From Sporosarcina sp. (lineage in GTDB: Bacteria; Bacillota; Bacilli; Bacillales_A; Planococcaceae), in contig NZ_JARICI010000049.1 in assembly GCF_029257255.1 (NCBI RefSeq), forward strand, positions 1 through 64,000: a stretch of DNA of 64,000 bases, given 5' to 3'. The notes under the pieces were generated by a model. It saw nothing but the letters and a program-made list of their open reading frames with translations, had not been told where the DNA came from and did no database searches. The first letter of the stretch is position 1. The number at the start of each line of letters is the position of its first letter. Positions 40,653-51,772 of the stretch are shown piece by piece. A program made the translations under genes and the position numbers.

Positions 40653-40670
40653 CGAAAGGAGACGATTCGA

Positions 40671-41525
40671 ATGACTATTCAATGGTTTCCAGGCCATATG
40701 GCGAAAGCAAGAAGAGAAGTATCTGAAAAACTGAAACTTGTTGATATCGTTTTTGAATTGATAGATGCGAGACTACCTCTATCTTCCCGAAATCCGATGA
40801 TCGATGAATTAATTCAGCAAAAACCAAGATTGTTGATTTTGAATAAAATGGATTTGGCTGACGAAGTGCAGACGAAGCGTTGGATTGCCTATTTTGAGGA
40901 GCGCGGTTCCCGTACAGTAGCGATTAATTCATTCGAAGGTAAAGGGTTGCAGACGGTCATGAAAGCCGCAAAAGAAATTTTGCAGCCTAAATACGACCGG
41001 ATGAAACAGCGTGGAATCCGTCCAGGTGCTATCCGTGCGATGATTGTCGGGATCCCGAATGTAGGGAAATCCACACTAATCAACCGTCTCGCGAAGAAAA
41101 ATATCGCGAAAACTGGTAATAAACCGGGCGTGACAAAAGCGCAGCAATGGATCAAGTATGAAAAAGAATTAGAACTGCTGGATACGCCAGGTGTGCTCTG
41201 GCCCAAATTTGAAGATCCGGAAGCCGGCTTCAAACTTGCATTAACCGGTGCGATCAAAGACTCGGTTCTCAATATGGAAGAACTGGCGGTTTATGGTCTG
41301 AAGTTCTTAGAGGAACACTATCCTGACCGTTTAGAAGAACGTTATCAAATTACTTCTGTCGATGATGATATTCTAGCTATTTTCGATCAGATCGGTGAGC
41401 GCAGGAAAGTATACAGTGCCGGCGCAGAAATTGATTATGACCGAGTAGCTGATTTAATTGTTCAGGATATACGTGATCAGCAAGTCGGCAAACTGACTTT
41501 TGATTTCACCGAAGATCAAGCATGA
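40671..41525 (+). CDS. rbgA: 50S ribosome biogenesis GTPase RbgA (YlqF)
   Basis: Needed for late 50S assembly. Circularly permuted GTPase: NKMD (58-61, G4) comes before GIPNVGKST (about 126-135, G1) and DTPG (about 171, G3). C-terminal RNA-binding domain from about 200. 284 residues. RBS AAAGGAGACG. Confidence 0.96.
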   Translation: MTIQWFPGHMAKARREVSEKLKLVDIVFELIDARLPLSSRNPMIDELIQQKPRLLILNKMDLADEVQTKRWIAYFEERGSRTVAINSFEGKGLQTVMKAAKEILQPKYDRMKQRGIRPGAIRAMIVGIPNVGKSTLINRLAKKNIAKTGNKPGVTKAQQWIKYEKELELLDTPGVLWPKFEDPEAGFKLALTGAIKDSVLNMEELAVYGLKFLEEHYPDRLEERYQITSVDDDILAIFDQIGERRKVYSAGAEIDYDRVADLIVQDIRDQQVGKLTFDFTEDQA

Positions 41526-41526
41526 T

Positions 41527-41574
41527 AATAAGTAACTGCTCGGAACACTGTTTCCGGACGGTTGCTTTTTTTGT
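41527..41574 (+). terminator. Terminator after rbgA
   Basis: GTAAC..CGGAAAC / GTTTCCG..GGTTGC imperfect hairpin followed by a seven-base T run. Confidence 0.75.
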
Positions 41575-41642
41575 CGAAAAATTGATTCTTAAACCGATAT
41601 AATACATAGAGATGAATTTTGGCGGATGGACAGGTGAATACA

Positions 41643-42416
41643 ATGACAACGATTCAACAAATAAAAGAGCAATTACAAAACTTGCAGGAACCGGATGAGT
41701 GGCTGGAAGGACTTCAGCTAGATGAACGTAAAGGTGTCCAGCTAGCAATCGCGCAATGGAGAAAACAATATACAAAAAAGCAGCAATTACTAGAAGAATT
41801 TATGAAAAAGATAGCGTTTGAAGATTCCTACAGAACGCCTGGTAAAACACTGATAGCAGGAATTGACGAAGCGGGGAGGGGGCCGCTCGCCGGTCCCGTG
41901 GTTACGGCGGCAGTCATTTTGCCTGAAGATTGTTCTGCTTTAGTTGGCGTGGATGATTCCAAGAAAATATCCAAGGCGCAGAGACAGCAATTCGCCGAGC
42001 TGATCAGAAGAGAGGCAGTATCCTATTCAGTTCATATCCAGTCTGCTCAGGCTATTGATGAGCTGAATATTTACCAGGCAACGAAGCAATCGATGGAAGA
42101 AGCCGTCAGACAGCTCTCTGTCATTCCTGATGTAGTACTGGCAGATGCTATGAATCTGTCCGTCGGCCGTCCGGTCTACTCGATTATTAAAGGTGATGAA
42201 AAAAGCCTGTGTATCGCAGCGGCCTCGATTTTGGCGAAAACAACAAGGGATCAGCTGATGGAAGAATTACATGAAGAGTTCCCTTGGTATGGATTCAATG
42301 AAAATGCCGGATATGGAACGGCTCAGCATCTTAAAGGGCTTGAAACACATGGCTTTTGCATACATCATCGGAAAACGTTTGAACCAATTAAAACAATGTG
42401 GAGTGATCATATATGA
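41643..42416 (+). CDS. rnhB: Ribonuclease HII
   Basis: Cleaves RNA in RNA/DNA hybrids and single ribonucleotides in DNA. Acidic active site D75-E76 in GIDEAGRGPLAGP, VDDSKK, and the third Asp in DVVLADAMNL; conserved HRKTFEPI near the end. 257 residues from ATG 41643 (AGGTGA upstream) rather than TTG 41619. Overlaps the FliK-like gene by ATGA. Confidence 0.94.
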   Translation: MTTIQQIKEQLQNLQEPDEWLEGLQLDERKGVQLAIAQWRKQYTKKQQLLEEFMKKIAFEDSYRTPGKTLIAGIDEAGRGPLAGPVVTAAVILPEDCSALVGVDDSKKISKAQRQQFAELIRREAVSYSVHIQSAQAIDELNIYQATKQSMEEAVRQLSVIPDVVLADAMNLSVGRPVYSIIKGDEKSLCIAAASILAKTTRDQLMEELHEEFPWYGFNENAGYGTAQHLKGLETHGFCIHHRKTFEPIKTMWSDHI

Positions 42417-44497
42417 ATTTAAATTCATTATCCATTTCATCGACGAAAATCACGGCAACAGAATCACAGCCGCTGACACTGAAAGAAGGTCAAATGATTC
42501 ATGGGAAAGTACAGCAACTTTTCCCAGGCCAGATGGCACAGATACAGGTTGGAAGCCACCAGCTGTTTGCCAAACTCGAAGTGCCAATGCAGGCTGGTGA
42601 TACGTATTACTTTAAAGTGAACGGCACAGAGCCGGAAGTGAAGTTGCAGGTCATTGCCGGACCCATGCGAGGAGCGGAAGCACAGACGGGTCAGTTAACA
42701 CAATTAATGGAGTCGCTTAATTTACCGAAAACCCAGGAAATGAAAGAATTGCTGGCAGCCATCATCAAACAGAAGATCCCCATGACGAAAGAGAATATTA
42801 TAGATGCGGCCAATCTGCTTAAATCTGTCCCGGAAGGCATGAAGGCAGAAGCGCTCGTGGCACTCGGGAAAATCGCGAATGCACGGCTACCTTTTACACA
42901 AGCCGTTTTCCAATCACTGCTACAAGCGCAAAACGGTACGATTACACAGAATTTGACGGCACTTCAGACCGCTGTACAAAACGAAAACAATCTCCCGCCG
43001 GCGGTTCGTGAGGCTTTGCTTAGTACACTACAGGCCGTATCAAACCCCGCGAGTCAAGCGGTCGGCAAGGAACTGCTTAGCCAGACGATATCACAACTTT
43101 TGAATCCGCAAGCAAGTAAAGGAGACCAATTTGCCGCACTGCAGTTATTGAAAAGTGCAGGGATTCTGCCTGCCCGTACGTCGCTCGCTAATTTGCCACA
43201 GGTTTTGGCGCAGTTAGTGTCACAGACGGCAGATGGCAAAGGGACACCTGTCCAGCCGCAGAATACAGCCCAGCTTCAAAATGTCACTCAGCAGACCGCA
43301 GAGAGCCTGTTGGCAGCGAACAAACCGCCCGCTGCAATGAATACTCAACCTCAACCTTCTGCTCCGGTAATGAAGCAGAGCGCAGTCCCACGGATGCAGG
43401 TGGAAAGCCCGCTCGTTTCTGTAAAAGCCCTTCAGACGATGCTTGGACAACTTACGCAGGTGCCGGTAGGAGAACAACAAAACGCAAAAGCCATTATGCA
43501 AAACATTTCCCAGCAGATTCAAAATAGTCCTGCCTTGCCTGAACAGATGAAAACGGCACTGCAAAATGTCGTCAATCAATTCGCGCAGCAGCCAATGACG
43601 GAAAGTGTGAAAATCGCTTTTATTGAACAATTCAGCAAAGCACTGCTGCAACAAACAAGTAGCCAGGCTACTGCACAAACCGCAGTAACTACAAATCCGG
43701 CAACTCAGCCAGTCATCGCTAAAGAAGCACAGCAGGCACTCATGTCACTCGTTTCTCTGCCACCGGAACAAGCTGATGAAGCATTACGAACATTAATTCT
43801 ATCAGCAGAGAAATCAGGCAGTGTGCAAGTCAAACAGATGTTGCAGACGGCTGAAATGCAGTTGTCACAGGCAATGAGCGGCCCTGTCATGAAAGAAGCT
43901 ATGCAGAGTGTCCTAAGTTCGCTCGGCTTCAACTACGAAGCGTTACTGAACAGCAAGGAGCCGGTTGCAAATATGGCTAACACGCTGAAACCACAGCTGC
44001 TTAATCTGTTGCAGGACCCAACCCTGTCTCCGCCACTTAGAGATGCAGCGGAAACAATGGTTCTTCGAATGAACGGAACGGTTATCCAGACTGCTGATAC
44101 AAGTGTTCAGCAGCAGATCATCATGCAAGTACCGCTGGATTTATTCGGCAAGAAAATAGATGCGACGTTGCAGTGGAACGGCCGAATGAAAGAAAACGGC
44201 CAGATTGATCCGGCATTCGCCAGAATTCTATTTTATTTGGACCTGGAGTCGCTTTCGACAACGCTAGTCGACATGCATGTACAGAATAAAGTCGTCAATC
44301 TGACAATTTTCAATGAACAGGAATCGCTGCGGACGACAGGACAGTCCTTCCAGACGGTGCTGAAAGAGGGATTGGAAAATGTCGGATATAAACTTTCAGG
44401 CGTTTCATTCAAAACTTTCACTGAATCACAGCAGAGCGTGAAAAAACCTGTCGCTCCTTCTTATATTGATGAAAGAGGAGTGGATTACCGGATATGA
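42413..44497 (+). CDS. Gln/Ala-rich protein with FliK-like C-terminal hook-length domain (YlqG position)
   Basis: A 694-residue soluble protein, no signal peptide. Residues about 1-85 form a small beta-rich domain (GQMIHGKVQQLFPGQMAQI). The centre (about 90-530) is low complexity, rich in Q, A, P and T, with repeated helical blocks of the type LLxAxxxxIPxTxxxxxxA and ALxTMLxQLxQ. The last about 130 residues (MQVPLDLFGKKIDATLQWNG to YKLSGVSFKTF) resemble the FliK/Flg_hook C-terminal domain: LESLSTTLVDMHVQNKVVNL and a final pseudo-strand. It overlaps rnhB and the next gene, which resembles the C-terminal domain of FlhB, the known partner of FliK. Function unknown; the resemblance suggests a specificity-switch-like pair. 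Confidence 0.7.
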   Translation: MNLNSLSISSTKITATESQPLTLKEGQMIHGKVQQLFPGQMAQIQVGSHQLFAKLEVPMQAGDTYYFKVNGTEPEVKLQVIAGPMRGAEAQTGQLTQLMESLNLPKTQEMKELLAAIIKQKIPMTKENIIDAANLLKSVPEGMKAEALVALGKIANARLPFTQAVFQSLLQAQNGTITQNLTALQTAVQNENNLPPAVREALLSTLQAVSNPASQAVGKELLSQTISQLLNPQASKGDQFAALQLLKSAGILPARTSLANLPQVLAQLVSQTADGKGTPVQPQNTAQLQNVTQQTAESLLAANKPPAAMNTQPQPSAPVMKQSAVPRMQVESPLVSVKALQTMLGQLTQVPVGEQQNAKAIMQNISQQIQNSPALPEQMKTALQNVVNQFAQQPMTESVKIAFIEQFSKALLQQTSSQATAQTAVTTNPATQPVIAKEAQQALMSLVSLPPEQADEALRTLILSAEKSGSVQVKQMLQTAEMQLSQAMSGPVMKEAMQSVLSSLGFNYEALLNSKEPVANMANTLKPQLLNLLQDPTLSPPLRDAAETMVLRMNGTVIQTADTSVQQQIIMQVPLDLFGKKIDATLQWNGRMKENGQIDPAFARILFYLDLESLSTTLVDMHVQNKVVNLTIFNEQESLRTTGQSFQTVLKEGLENVGYKLSGVSFKTFTESQQSVKKPVAPSYIDERGVDYRI

Positions 44498-44781
44498 AAG
44501 AAGAACGTTATAAACGAAAAGAAGCTGTTGCGCTTTCCTATGATCCTGAAGTATCCGACGCTCCAAAAGTCATTGCTAAAGGTAAAGGAATGATCGCGGA
44601 AAATATACTGGAACGGGCAAAAGAACATGATGTGCCTGTACAGGAGGATCCGAGTTTATTGGAATTGTTGGGTCAGCTGAATGTCAATGAAACAATTCCT
44701 GAAGAACTCTATCAGGCTGTATCTGAAGTATTTGCCTATATTTACCGTCTCGACAAGGAAAGCAGAAGCGTTAAAAAATAG
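44494..44781 (+). CDS. Stand-alone FlhB C-terminal domain-like protein (YlqH position)
   Basis: 95 residues that align with the cytoplasmic part of FlhB after its cleavage site: EAVALSYDPEVSDAPKVIAK, GMIAENILERAKEHDVPV and EDPSLLELLGQL. There are no membrane segments and no NPTH cleavage motif; the protein begins just where the cleaved FlhB fragment would. It overlaps the preceding FliK-like gene by ATGA, so the two are coupled. Function not known. Confidence 0.8.
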   Translation: MKEERYKRKEAVALSYDPEVSDAPKVIAKGKGMIAENILERAKEHDVPVQEDPSLLELLGQLNVNETIPEELYQAVSEVFAYIYRLDKESRSVKK

Positions 44782-44808
44782 AGGATTCGACATCGCAATA
44801 GACATCCA

Positions 44809-44837
44809 TGGACAATATGTGACGGTTTGTTTACAAT
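44809..44837 (+). promoter_or_regulatory. Sigma-A promoter of sucCD
   Basis: -35 TGGACA (44809-44814), 17-base spacer, -10 TACAAT (44832-44837), 49 bases before the sucC start. Confidence 0.65.
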
Positions 44838-44886
44838 AATGAAGTAGTTGAATATTGCAGTTGCAAATCGAATGGAGGCAGTATTT

Positions 44887-46047
44887 ATGAACATCCATGA
44901 ATATCAAGGGAAGCAGCTATTGAGAGAGTACGGTGTCGCTGTTTCGAATGGTCGTGTTGCATTCTCGCCTAAGGAAGCTGTGGCGGTTGCAAAAGAATTA
45001 GGAACAGTGCCTATCGTGGTAAAAGCTCAAATTCATGCGGGCGGTCGAGGAAAAGCAGGCGGCGTAAAAATCGTTAAGAACCTTGATGAAGTCCGTGCGG
45101 TAGCGGCAGACTTGATTGGAAAACAACTAGTTACACACCAAACAGGTCCTGAAGGTCAAGAAGTGAAACGTCTTCTTGTTGAAGAAGGAATTGACATTGA
45201 ACAGGAATTCTACATCGGCCTTGTCGTTGACCGTGCAACAGATCGCGTAACATTGATGGGATCTGCAGAAGGCGGAGTAGAAATCGAAGAAGTCGCAGAA
45301 AAGAATCCGGAAAAAATCTTTTATGAAATCATTGATCCGGTTGTTGGATTAGCTCCTTTCCAGGCTCGTCGTATGGCATTTAATATGGAAATTCCGAGCA
45401 AACTGATTAACAAAGCAGTCAGCCTATTCTTAGGTCTATATAAAGTCTTCAGTGAAAAAGATGCGTCAATAGTAGAAATTAATCCGCTTGTCGTAACGAA
45501 AGACGAGAGAGTACTTGCGTTGGATGCGAAATTCAATTTTGACGATAACGCAACGTTCCGTCATAAAGACATCGTTGAACTTCGTGACTTTGATGAAGAG
45601 GATCCAAAAGAAATCGAAGCTTCTACTTTTGACTTAAGCTATATTTCCCTTGACGGAAATATTGGATGTATGGTCAATGGTGCGGGTCTTGCGATGGCGA
45701 CAATGGATACGATTAATTATTACGGCGGCGAACCCGCTAACTTCCTTGACGTTGGGGGCGGCGCGAAAAAAGAAAAAGTGGCCGGTGCATTCAAGATCAT
45801 TTTATCTGATCCGAATGTAAAAGGCATTTTCGTTAATATTTTCGGCGGCATCATGAAGTGTGATGTGATTGCTGAAGGTGTTATTGAAGCTGCAAAAGAA
45901 GTAGAGCTTCAGGTTCCGCTTGTTGTTCGTCTGGAAGGTACAAATGTAGAACGCGGGAAAGCTTTGCTTAAAGAATCCGGTATCAATGTTGTTGCTGCGG
46001 ATTCAATGGCTGAAGGCGCGAAAAAAATCGTTGAGTTGATAGGATAA
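44887..46047 (+). CDS. sucC: Succinate-CoA ligase (ADP-forming), beta subunit
   Basis: Citric acid cycle enzyme that makes ATP from succinyl-CoA together with SucD. ATP-grasp domain with [18 protein letters not shown] near the N-terminus, and the C-terminal CoA-ligase domain with [11 protein letters not shown] and [15 protein letters not shown]. 386 residues from ATG 44887 after TGGAGGC; the frame is open from 44848 but without a site. Confidence 0.97.
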   Translation: MNIHEYQGKQLLREYGVAVSNGRVAFSPKEAVAVAKELGTVPIVVKAQIHAGGRGKAGGVKIVKNLDEVRAVAADLIGKQLVTHQTGPEGQEVKRLLVEEGIDIEQEFYIGLVVDRATDRVTLMGSAEGGVEIEEVAEKNPEKIFYEIIDPVVGLAPFQARRMAFNMEIPSKLINKAVSLFLGLYKVFSEKDASIVEINPLVVTKDERVLALDAKFNFDDNATFRHKDIVELRDFDEEDPKEIEASTFDLSYISLDGNIGCMVNGAGLAMATMDTINYYGGEPANFLDVGGGAKKEKVAGAFKIILSDPNVKGIFVNIFGGIMKCDVIAEGVIEAAKEVELQVPLVVRLEGTNVERGKALLKESGINVVAADSMAEGAKKIVELIG

Positions 46048-46065
46048 GAAAGGCAGGTACAAATC

Positions 46066-46968
46066 ATGAGTATTTATGTAGATAAAGACACCAAAGTAAT
46101 TGTACAAGGAATTACAGGTTCCACTGCCCTGTTCCATACGCAACAGATGTTGGAATATGGTACAAAGATTGTCGGCGGCGTTACACCGGGCAAGGGCGGC
46201 CAAACAGCCGAAGGCGTTCCTGTCTTTGACACAGTTGATGAAGCCGTGAAAGCTACAGGCGCAACAGTCTCCATCATTTATGTGCCGGCTCCTTATGCAG
46301 CAGATGCGATCATGGAAGCTGTTGATGCAGAAATGGATATGACGATCTGTATTACAGAGCACATTCCTGTTCTCGATATGATTAAAGTGAAGCGTTACAT
46401 GGAAGGCAAAAAGACTCGTTTAATTGGTCCAAACTGCCCTGGCGTTATCACTGCGGATGAAACAAAAATCGGCATCATGCCTGGCTATATTCATACAAAA
46501 GGCCATGTCGGCGTTGTATCACGTTCAGGTACACTGACATATGAAGCTGTGCACCAGTTGACGCAGGAAGGGATCGGCCAGACGACAGCTGTCGGAATCG
46601 GCGGAGATCCTGTCAACGGTACGAACTTTATTGATGTATTAAAGGCATTCAATGAAGATCCCGAAACATATGCAGTTGTGATGATCGGTGAAATCGGCGG
46701 AACAGCTGAAGAAGAAGCGGCTGAGTGGGTCAAAGAAAATATGACTAAACCAGTTGTCGGCTTCATCGGCGGTCAAACTGCCCCTGAAGGTAAGCGTATG
46801 GGTCACGCGGGCGCGATCATTTCAGGCGGTAAGGGAACAGCAGCTGAAAAGATTAAAGCTTTACAAGCGGCAGACATCCAAGTAGCAGAGACGCCATCTG
46901 TTATTGGTGAAACGCTTATTAAAGTTCTGAAGGAAAAAGGTCTGTACGAAAAATGTAAAACAAAGTAA
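46066..46968 (+). CDS. sucD: Succinate-CoA ligase (ADP-forming), alpha subunit
   Basis: Binds CoA and carries the phosphohistidine intermediate, His247 in [15 protein letters not shown]-terminal Rossmann fold with [17 protein letters not shown] and the later GPNCPGVI. 300 residues, 18 bases after sucC. Confidence 0.97.
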   Translation: MSIYVDKDTKVIVQGITGSTALFHTQQMLEYGTKIVGGVTPGKGGQTAEGVPVFDTVDEAVKATGATVSIIYVPAPYAADAIMEAVDAEMDMTICITEHIPVLDMIKVKRYMEGKKTRLIGPNCPGVITADETKIGIMPGYIHTKGHVGVVSRSGTLTYEAVHQLTQEGIGQTTAVGIGGDPVNGTNFIDVLKAFNEDPETYAVVMIGEIGGTAEEEAAEWVKENMTKPVVGFIGGQTAPEGKRMGHAGAIISGGKGTAAEKIKALQAADIQVAETPSVIGETLIKVLKEKGLYEKCKTK

Positions 46969-46972
46969 TATG

Positions 46973-47008
46973 AAAGGTGCAGCGAAGAAATTCGCTGCAC
47001 CTTTTTTC
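46973..47008 (+). terminator. Terminator of sucCD
   Basis: AAGGTGCAGCGAA-GAAA-TTCGCTGCACCTT, a perfect 13-bp stem with a GAAA tetraloop, then TTTT. Confidence 0.95.
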
Positions 47009-47044
47009 GTACTTTGCTTGTAGTGTCGAATAAAGGAGAACACT

Positions 47045-47923
47045 ATGCAATTTACAGATCAGCAAAAACAATTAATTTTCCTTCATTATATTCACCCCGT
47101 TCCGTACAACCGTTACAAGAGGTTACTGCTGGAAAATCCGCTTCTTGAAGATTTTTCGGCTTATTCTGCTATCTACTTGCAACAAATACTTGGCATAAAT
47201 GAAGATAAAGCGTACCAATTACAAGGGCAATACAGAGAAGTAGCGCAGCTTCCCCTGGTTGAATTACTGCAGAAGACGGGCATCATCCCTATTCCGTACG
47301 GCCACCCAGACTACCCGAAAGAGCTGACTGAACTTTGCGATCCACCGGCTGTCCTATATGTCAAAGGTAACCGGATTTTATTGGGAAAGTCGCTTAAGGT
47401 TGGTATCATCGGCTCAAGAAAAGCTACATCGTATACGAAGAAAGCGCTTAATTTTATTGTGCCGCCGCTCGTTGCGGAAGAGATTCCGATCGTCTCCGGG
47501 TTGGCAGCGGGTGCAGATACGATGGCGCATCAGGCAGCCATGGAATACGGAGGGGATACTATCGCTGTGCTGGGGCATGGTTTCTCTCATATGTATCCGA
47601 AGAAAAATGAGAAAATTGCACAGGAAATAGCTGACAATCATCTGTTGCTGACAGAGTATCCTCCTTATATTCTACCGGCAAAATGGACGTTCCCCATGCG
47701 CAATCGAATCATCAGCGGATTATCTAACGCAATCGTTGTAACAGAGTCTGTTGAACGGAGCGGAACGATGAGTACAGTAGAACATGCACTGGATCACGGA
47801 AAAGAAATTTTCGCTGTGCCGGGAGCGATTGACTGCCCGTTATCAGCGGGTCCGAATAAGCTGTTAGATGAAGGTGCCAAGCCATTGTGGAGCGGCTTTC
47901 AAATTATTGATTCATTGAAGTGA
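47045..47923 (+). CDS. dprA: DNA processing protein DprA (Smf)
   Basis: Protects incoming single-stranded DNA during transformation and loads RecA. N-terminal helical extension (about 1-75), Rossmann-like core with GIIGSRKATSYTKKAL, SGLAAGADTMAHQAA, MRNRIISGLSNAIVVTES and GTMSTVEHALDHGKEIFAVPG. 292 residues. It stands between sucD and topA as in B. subtilis. Confidence 0.95.
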   Translation: MQFTDQQKQLIFLHYIHPVPYNRYKRLLLENPLLEDFSAYSAIYLQQILGINEDKAYQLQGQYREVAQLPLVELLQKTGIIPIPYGHPDYPKELTELCDPPAVLYVKGNRILLGKSLKVGIIGSRKATSYTKKALNFIVPPLVAEEIPIVSGLAAGADTMAHQAAMEYGGDTIAVLGHGFSHMYPKKNEKIAQEIADNHLLLTEYPPYILPAKWTFPMRNRIISGLSNAIVVTESVERSGTMSTVEHALDHGKEIFAVPGAIDCPLSAGPNKLLDEGAKPLWSGFQIIDSLK

Positions 47924-48049
47924 TTTGCCATATAGTGCGAGAGCAAAATGTTTAAAAGGTTGCATTATAATGAAAACTGTTATACATTTTGCAACAGATA
48001 TTCTTTTGATGAATAAATATAAAAGAAATCTCTCTGAGGAGGGAAATAG

Positions 48050-50125
48050 ATGGCGGATTACTTAGTTATTGTTGAGTCACCAGCTAAAGCAAAAACCATT
48101 GAACGTTACTTAGGCAAGAAATATAAAGTCAGCGCTTCACTTGGTCATTTACGCGATTTACCCCGAAGTCAAATGGGTGTAGATACGGAAAATAATTATG
48201 AACCGAAGTATATTACGATCCGTGGTAAAGGACCAATACTTCAAGATTTGAAAAAAGAAGCAAAAAAAGCAAAGAAAATATTTCTCGCGGCTGACCCGGA
48301 TCGCGAAGGGGAAGCAATTGCATGGCACTTATCACATCAGCTCGGTGTCGATATCGAATCAGACTGCCGAGTAGTTTTCAATGAAATTACCAAGGACGCA
48401 ATTAAAGAATCTTTTAAAAATCCACGTCCGATTAATATGAATCTGGTGGATGCACAGCAGGCAAGACGGATTCTTGACAGATTGGTTGGTTATAATATTA
48501 GCCCGATCCTATGGAAAAAAGTGAAAAAGGGATTGTCAGCAGGACGTGTTCAGTCAGTTGCATTACGCTTGATTATTGACCGTGAAAATGAAATTAATGC
48601 ATTCGAGCCGGAAGAATACTGGAGCATCACTGCACAGTTTGAAAAAGGCGATAAGACATTCGAAGCTGCTTTTTACGGAGATGCAAAAGAAAAAGTGAAG
48701 CTGACGAATCAAGAGCAAGTAGAAAAAATCGTCAATGCGCTTGAAACTGATGAGTTTGAAGTAGCTAAAGTCGTGAAGAAAGAACGCAAGCGTAATCCCG
48801 CACTGCCGTTTACCACATCCTCTCTTCAGCAGGAAGCAGCGCGTAAGTTGAACTTCCGAGCGAAGAAAACGATGATGCTTGCCCAGCAATTATATGAAGG
48901 AATTGCAATCGGTAAAGAAGGTACTGTCGGGTTAATTACCTATATGCGTACGGATTCTACACGAATTTCTGATACAGCGAAAGATGAAGTAAAGTCGTTC
49001 ATTCAGACGATGTATGGTGAGGAATTCATTTCCACGACGACCCGTAAAGCGAAAGCTAGCGCTAAAACACAGGACGCACACGAAGCAGTACGTCCGACTT
49101 CAGCAATGCGGCCGCCTGAAGCGATGAAAGCGTTCTTATCACGCGATCAGCACCGATTATATAAATTGATTTGGGAACGATTTGTTGCGAGCCAGATGGC
49201 GCCTGCAATTCTAGATACCGTAACTGCGGATTTCCTGAATGGTGATATTCGTTTCAGAGCCTCCGGTTCTCAAGTGAAGTTTCCGGGTTTCATGAAAGTT
49301 TATATCGAAGGCGACGACGATCAGCAGGAAGAAAAAGAAAACATTCTGCCACCGCTTGATGAAGGTGAGCGAGTCAAATATGCGGAAGTCGATCCGAAAC
49401 AGCACTTTACTCAGCCGCCTCCGCGCTATTCTGAAGCGAGACTAGTAAAAACGCTGGAAGAACTGGGTATAGGGCGACCTTCCACATTCGCACCCACGTT
49501 GGATACCATTCAAAAACGCGGCTATGTCACATTGGACGCCAAGCGTTTCATTCCAACTGAACTCGGCGGCATTGTGCATCAGGCAGTCGATCAATATTTC
49601 CCTGATATTATTGATATTGAATTTACTGCTGAGATGGAAAAGAGTCTGGACCATGTAGAAGAAGGCAGTATCGAATGGCGGAAAGTCATCGACGACTTTT
49701 ATCAGGACTTCGAGAAGCATGTAGAAGTCGCAGACGCTGAAATGGAGAAAATTGAAATTAAAGATGAACCCGCTGGAGAAGACTGCGAGAAGTGTGGATC
49801 TCCGATGGTTTATAAAATGGGACGTTACGGAAAATTCATGGCCTGTTCTAACTTCCCTGATTGCCGGAACACGAAAGCGATCGTTAAACCAATTGGCGTG
49901 ACGTGTCCGAAGTGTAAAGAAGGCGAAGTCGTTGAACGCAAAAGTAAAACGAAGAGAATATTCTTTGGCTGTGACCGTTATCCAGAGTGCGATTACGTTT
50001 CATGGGATAAACCAATTGCGCGCCCATGTCCGAAGTGTCAACATACGCTCGTAGAAAAACGTTTGAAAAAAGGCGTACAGATTCAATGTACGGAATGTGA
50101 CTATAAAGAACAGCCACAGGGCTAA
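48050..50125 (+). CDS. topA: DNA topoisomerase I
   Basis: Type IA enzyme that relaxes negative supercoils. TOPRIM domain at the N-terminus ([32 protein letters not shown]), catalytic Tyr298 in [11 protein letters not shown], and three C-terminal zinc ribbons ([36 protein letters not shown]). 691 residues. Strong ribosome site GAGGAGGG. Confidence 0.97.
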   Translation: MADYLVIVESPAKAKTIERYLGKKYKVSASLGHLRDLPRSQMGVDTENNYEPKYITIRGKGPILQDLKKEAKKAKKIFLAADPDREGEAIAWHLSHQLGVDIESDCRVVFNEITKDAIKESFKNPRPINMNLVDAQQARRILDRLVGYNISPILWKKVKKGLSAGRVQSVALRLIIDRENEINAFEPEEYWSITAQFEKGDKTFEAAFYGDAKEKVKLTNQEQVEKIVNALETDEFEVAKVVKKERKRNPALPFTTSSLQQEAARKLNFRAKKTMMLAQQLYEGIAIGKEGTVGLITYMRTDSTRISDTAKDEVKSFIQTMYGEEFISTTTRKAKASAKTQDAHEAVRPTSAMRPPEAMKAFLSRDQHRLYKLIWERFVASQMAPAILDTVTADFLNGDIRFRASGSQVKFPGFMKVYIEGDDDQQEEKENILPPLDEGERVKYAEVDPKQHFTQPPPRYSEARLVKTLEELGIGRPSTFAPTLDTIQKRGYVTLDAKRFIPTELGGIVHQAVDQYFPDIIDIEFTAEMEKSLDHVEEGSIEWRKVIDDFYQDFEKHVEVADAEMEKIEIKDEPAGEDCEKCGSPMVYKMGRYGKFMACSNFPDCRNTKAIVKPIGVTCPKCKEGEVVERKSKTKRIFFGCDRYPECDYVSWDKPIARPCPKCQHTLVEKRLKKGVQIQCTECDYKEQPQG

Positions 50126-50152
50126 TGAGCAAAACGAGGAAGAGGGATTGAA

Positions 50153-51463
50153 ATGACGCAAACTGTAAATGTAATCGGTGCAGGTCTGGCAGGCAGTGAA
50201 GCGGCCTGGCAGTTGGCCAATCGAGGAATTCAAGTGAAATTATTCGAGATGCGTCCGGTCAAACAGACGCCGGCCCACCATACAGATAAATTTGCAGAGT
50301 TAGTTTGCAGCAATTCATTGCGGGCGAATAATTTAACGAATGCAGTCGGTGTGATCAAAGAAGAGATGCGTCAGCTGAATTCATTGATCATCCAAGCGGC
50401 AGATAAGTGTGCAGTTCCTGCCGGTGGTGCACTGGCGGTTGACCGGCATGAGTTTGCGGGAAATGTCACTGAGCAGATCCGCAATCACCCGAACATTGAA
50501 ATCATTAATGAAGAAGTGACGAAATTACCGGAAGGCATTACGATTATCGCTTCCGGACCGCTTACATCACCTGCACTAGCAGATGAAATCCGCCAGCTGA
50601 CAGGGGAAGATTATTTATACTTCTATGATGCGGCAGCTCCAATCGTGGAAAGTGATTCGATAGATATGGATAAAGTCTATTTGAAATCACGCTATGACAA
50701 AGGGGAAGCAGCTTATCTGAACTGCCCGATGAATGCGGAAGAGTTTGACCGTTTTTATCAGGCACTCATTTCTGCTGAAGTTGCTCCGTTAAAAGATTTT
50801 GAGAAAGAAATGTACTTTGAAGGCTGTATGCCGATTGAAGTGATGGCTAAGCGCGGAGTGAAAACGATGCTGTTTGGTCCGTTGAAACCGGTTGGCCTCG
50901 AGGATCCGAAAACAGGAAAACTTCCTAGAGCAGTTGTTCAGCTACGTCAGGATAATGCGGCAGGAACGCTCTATAACCTCGTCGGTTTCCAGACTCACTT
51001 GAAATGGGGCGCACAAAAAGAAGTGCTGCAGCTCATTCCAGGATTGGAAAATGTCGAAATCGTCCGGTATGGCGTCATGCACCGTAACACGTTCATTAAC
51101 TCACCGAGAGTGCTGAACTGTACTTATCAGTTAAAGTCACAGCCAACAATTTTCTTTGCCGGTCAAATGACAGGCGTGGAAGGATATGTGGAATCAGCTG
51201 GTTCAGGTTTAATCGCAGGAATCAATGCTGCACATTTGGCGAAAGGCAAAAAGCCAATTCGTTTACCGAAAGAAACGGCTCTCGGTAGCATGTCCCGCTA
51301 TATTACGGAAGCTGATCCAAATAACTTTCAACCTATGAATATTAACTTCGGATTGTTCCCTGATTTAGAACGGCGCTTCAAGACGAAAGCGGAACGGGCA
51401 GAAAAAAACGCAAACCGTGCCCTCGAAACATTGAAGGAATTTATAGAAACGACTGAAATTTAA
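50153..51463 (+). CDS. trmFO: Methylenetetrahydrofolate-tRNA-(uracil-5-)-methyltransferase TrmFO
   Basis: FAD- and folate-dependent enzyme that makes m5U54 in the T loop of t[20 protein letters not shown] dinucleotide fold at residues about 7-23, [17 protein letters not shown], and [17 protein letters not shown] near the C-terminus. 436 residues, 27 bases after topA. Older name gid. Confidence 0.96.
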   Translation: MTQTVNVIGAGLAGSEAAWQLANRGIQVKLFEMRPVKQTPAHHTDKFAELVCSNSLRANNLTNAVGVIKEEMRQLNSLIIQAADKCAVPAGGALAVDRHEFAGNVTEQIRNHPNIEIINEEVTKLPEGITIIASGPLTSPALADEIRQLTGEDYLYFYDAAAPIVESDSIDMDKVYLKSRYDKGEAAYLNCPMNAEEFDRFYQALISAEVAPLKDFEKEMYFEGCMPIEVMAKRGVKTMLFGPLKPVGLEDPKTGKLPRAVVQLRQDNAAGTLYNLVGFQTHLKWGAQKEVLQLIPGLENVEIVRYGVMHRNTFINSPRVLNCTYQLKSQPTIFFAGQMTGVEGYVESAGSGLIAGINAAHLAKGKKPIRLPKETALGSMSRYITEADPNNFQPMNINFGLFPDLERRFKTKAERAEKNANRALETLKEFIETTEI

Positions 51464-51467
51464 GTTC

Positions 51468-51501
51468 TGCCTTACCCTTATTTTTGGGGTAAGGTTTTTT
51501 G
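51468..51501 (+). terminator. Terminator of topA-trmFO
   Basis: CCTTACCC (51470-51477) / GGGTAAGG (51487-51494), then a six-base T run; it starts a few bases after the trmFO stop. Confidence 0.9.
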
Positions 51502-51632
51502 TTTAGTGCAACTAAATTAGGATATAGACGTCTTGTACGTAAGAAAAAGTAGTTTGACATTGAAGCATTTTGAACATTATGTGTCAAATAAGAGTTTTTA
51601 GGGAATAACTGACGTTGACTCAGTTTTCTATG

Positions 51633-51661
51633 TTGCCCAAAAATCCTTGCTAATGTATAGT
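51633..51661 (+). promoter_or_regulatory. Candidate sigma-A promoter of xerC-hslVU
   Basis: -35 TTGCCC (51633-51638), 17-base spacer, -10 TATAGT (51656-51661), about 110 bases before xerC. The surrounding 271-base gap (51502-51772) is A/T-rich with no plausible gene. It contains inverted repeats TTTGACA/TGTCAAA (51553-51588) and TTTGGATTT/AAATTCCAAA (51677-51701), and a direct repeat AGAATCTT (51715-51722, 51724-51731). Confidence 0.5.
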
Positions 51662-51772
51662 GTTTCATGGAGAACATTTGGATTTCATTATAAATTCCAA
51701 ACTATATACATTCAAGAATCTTTAGAATCTTCAAAACTTCCTACGACATATCATTAGCACGGGGTGAAGAAA

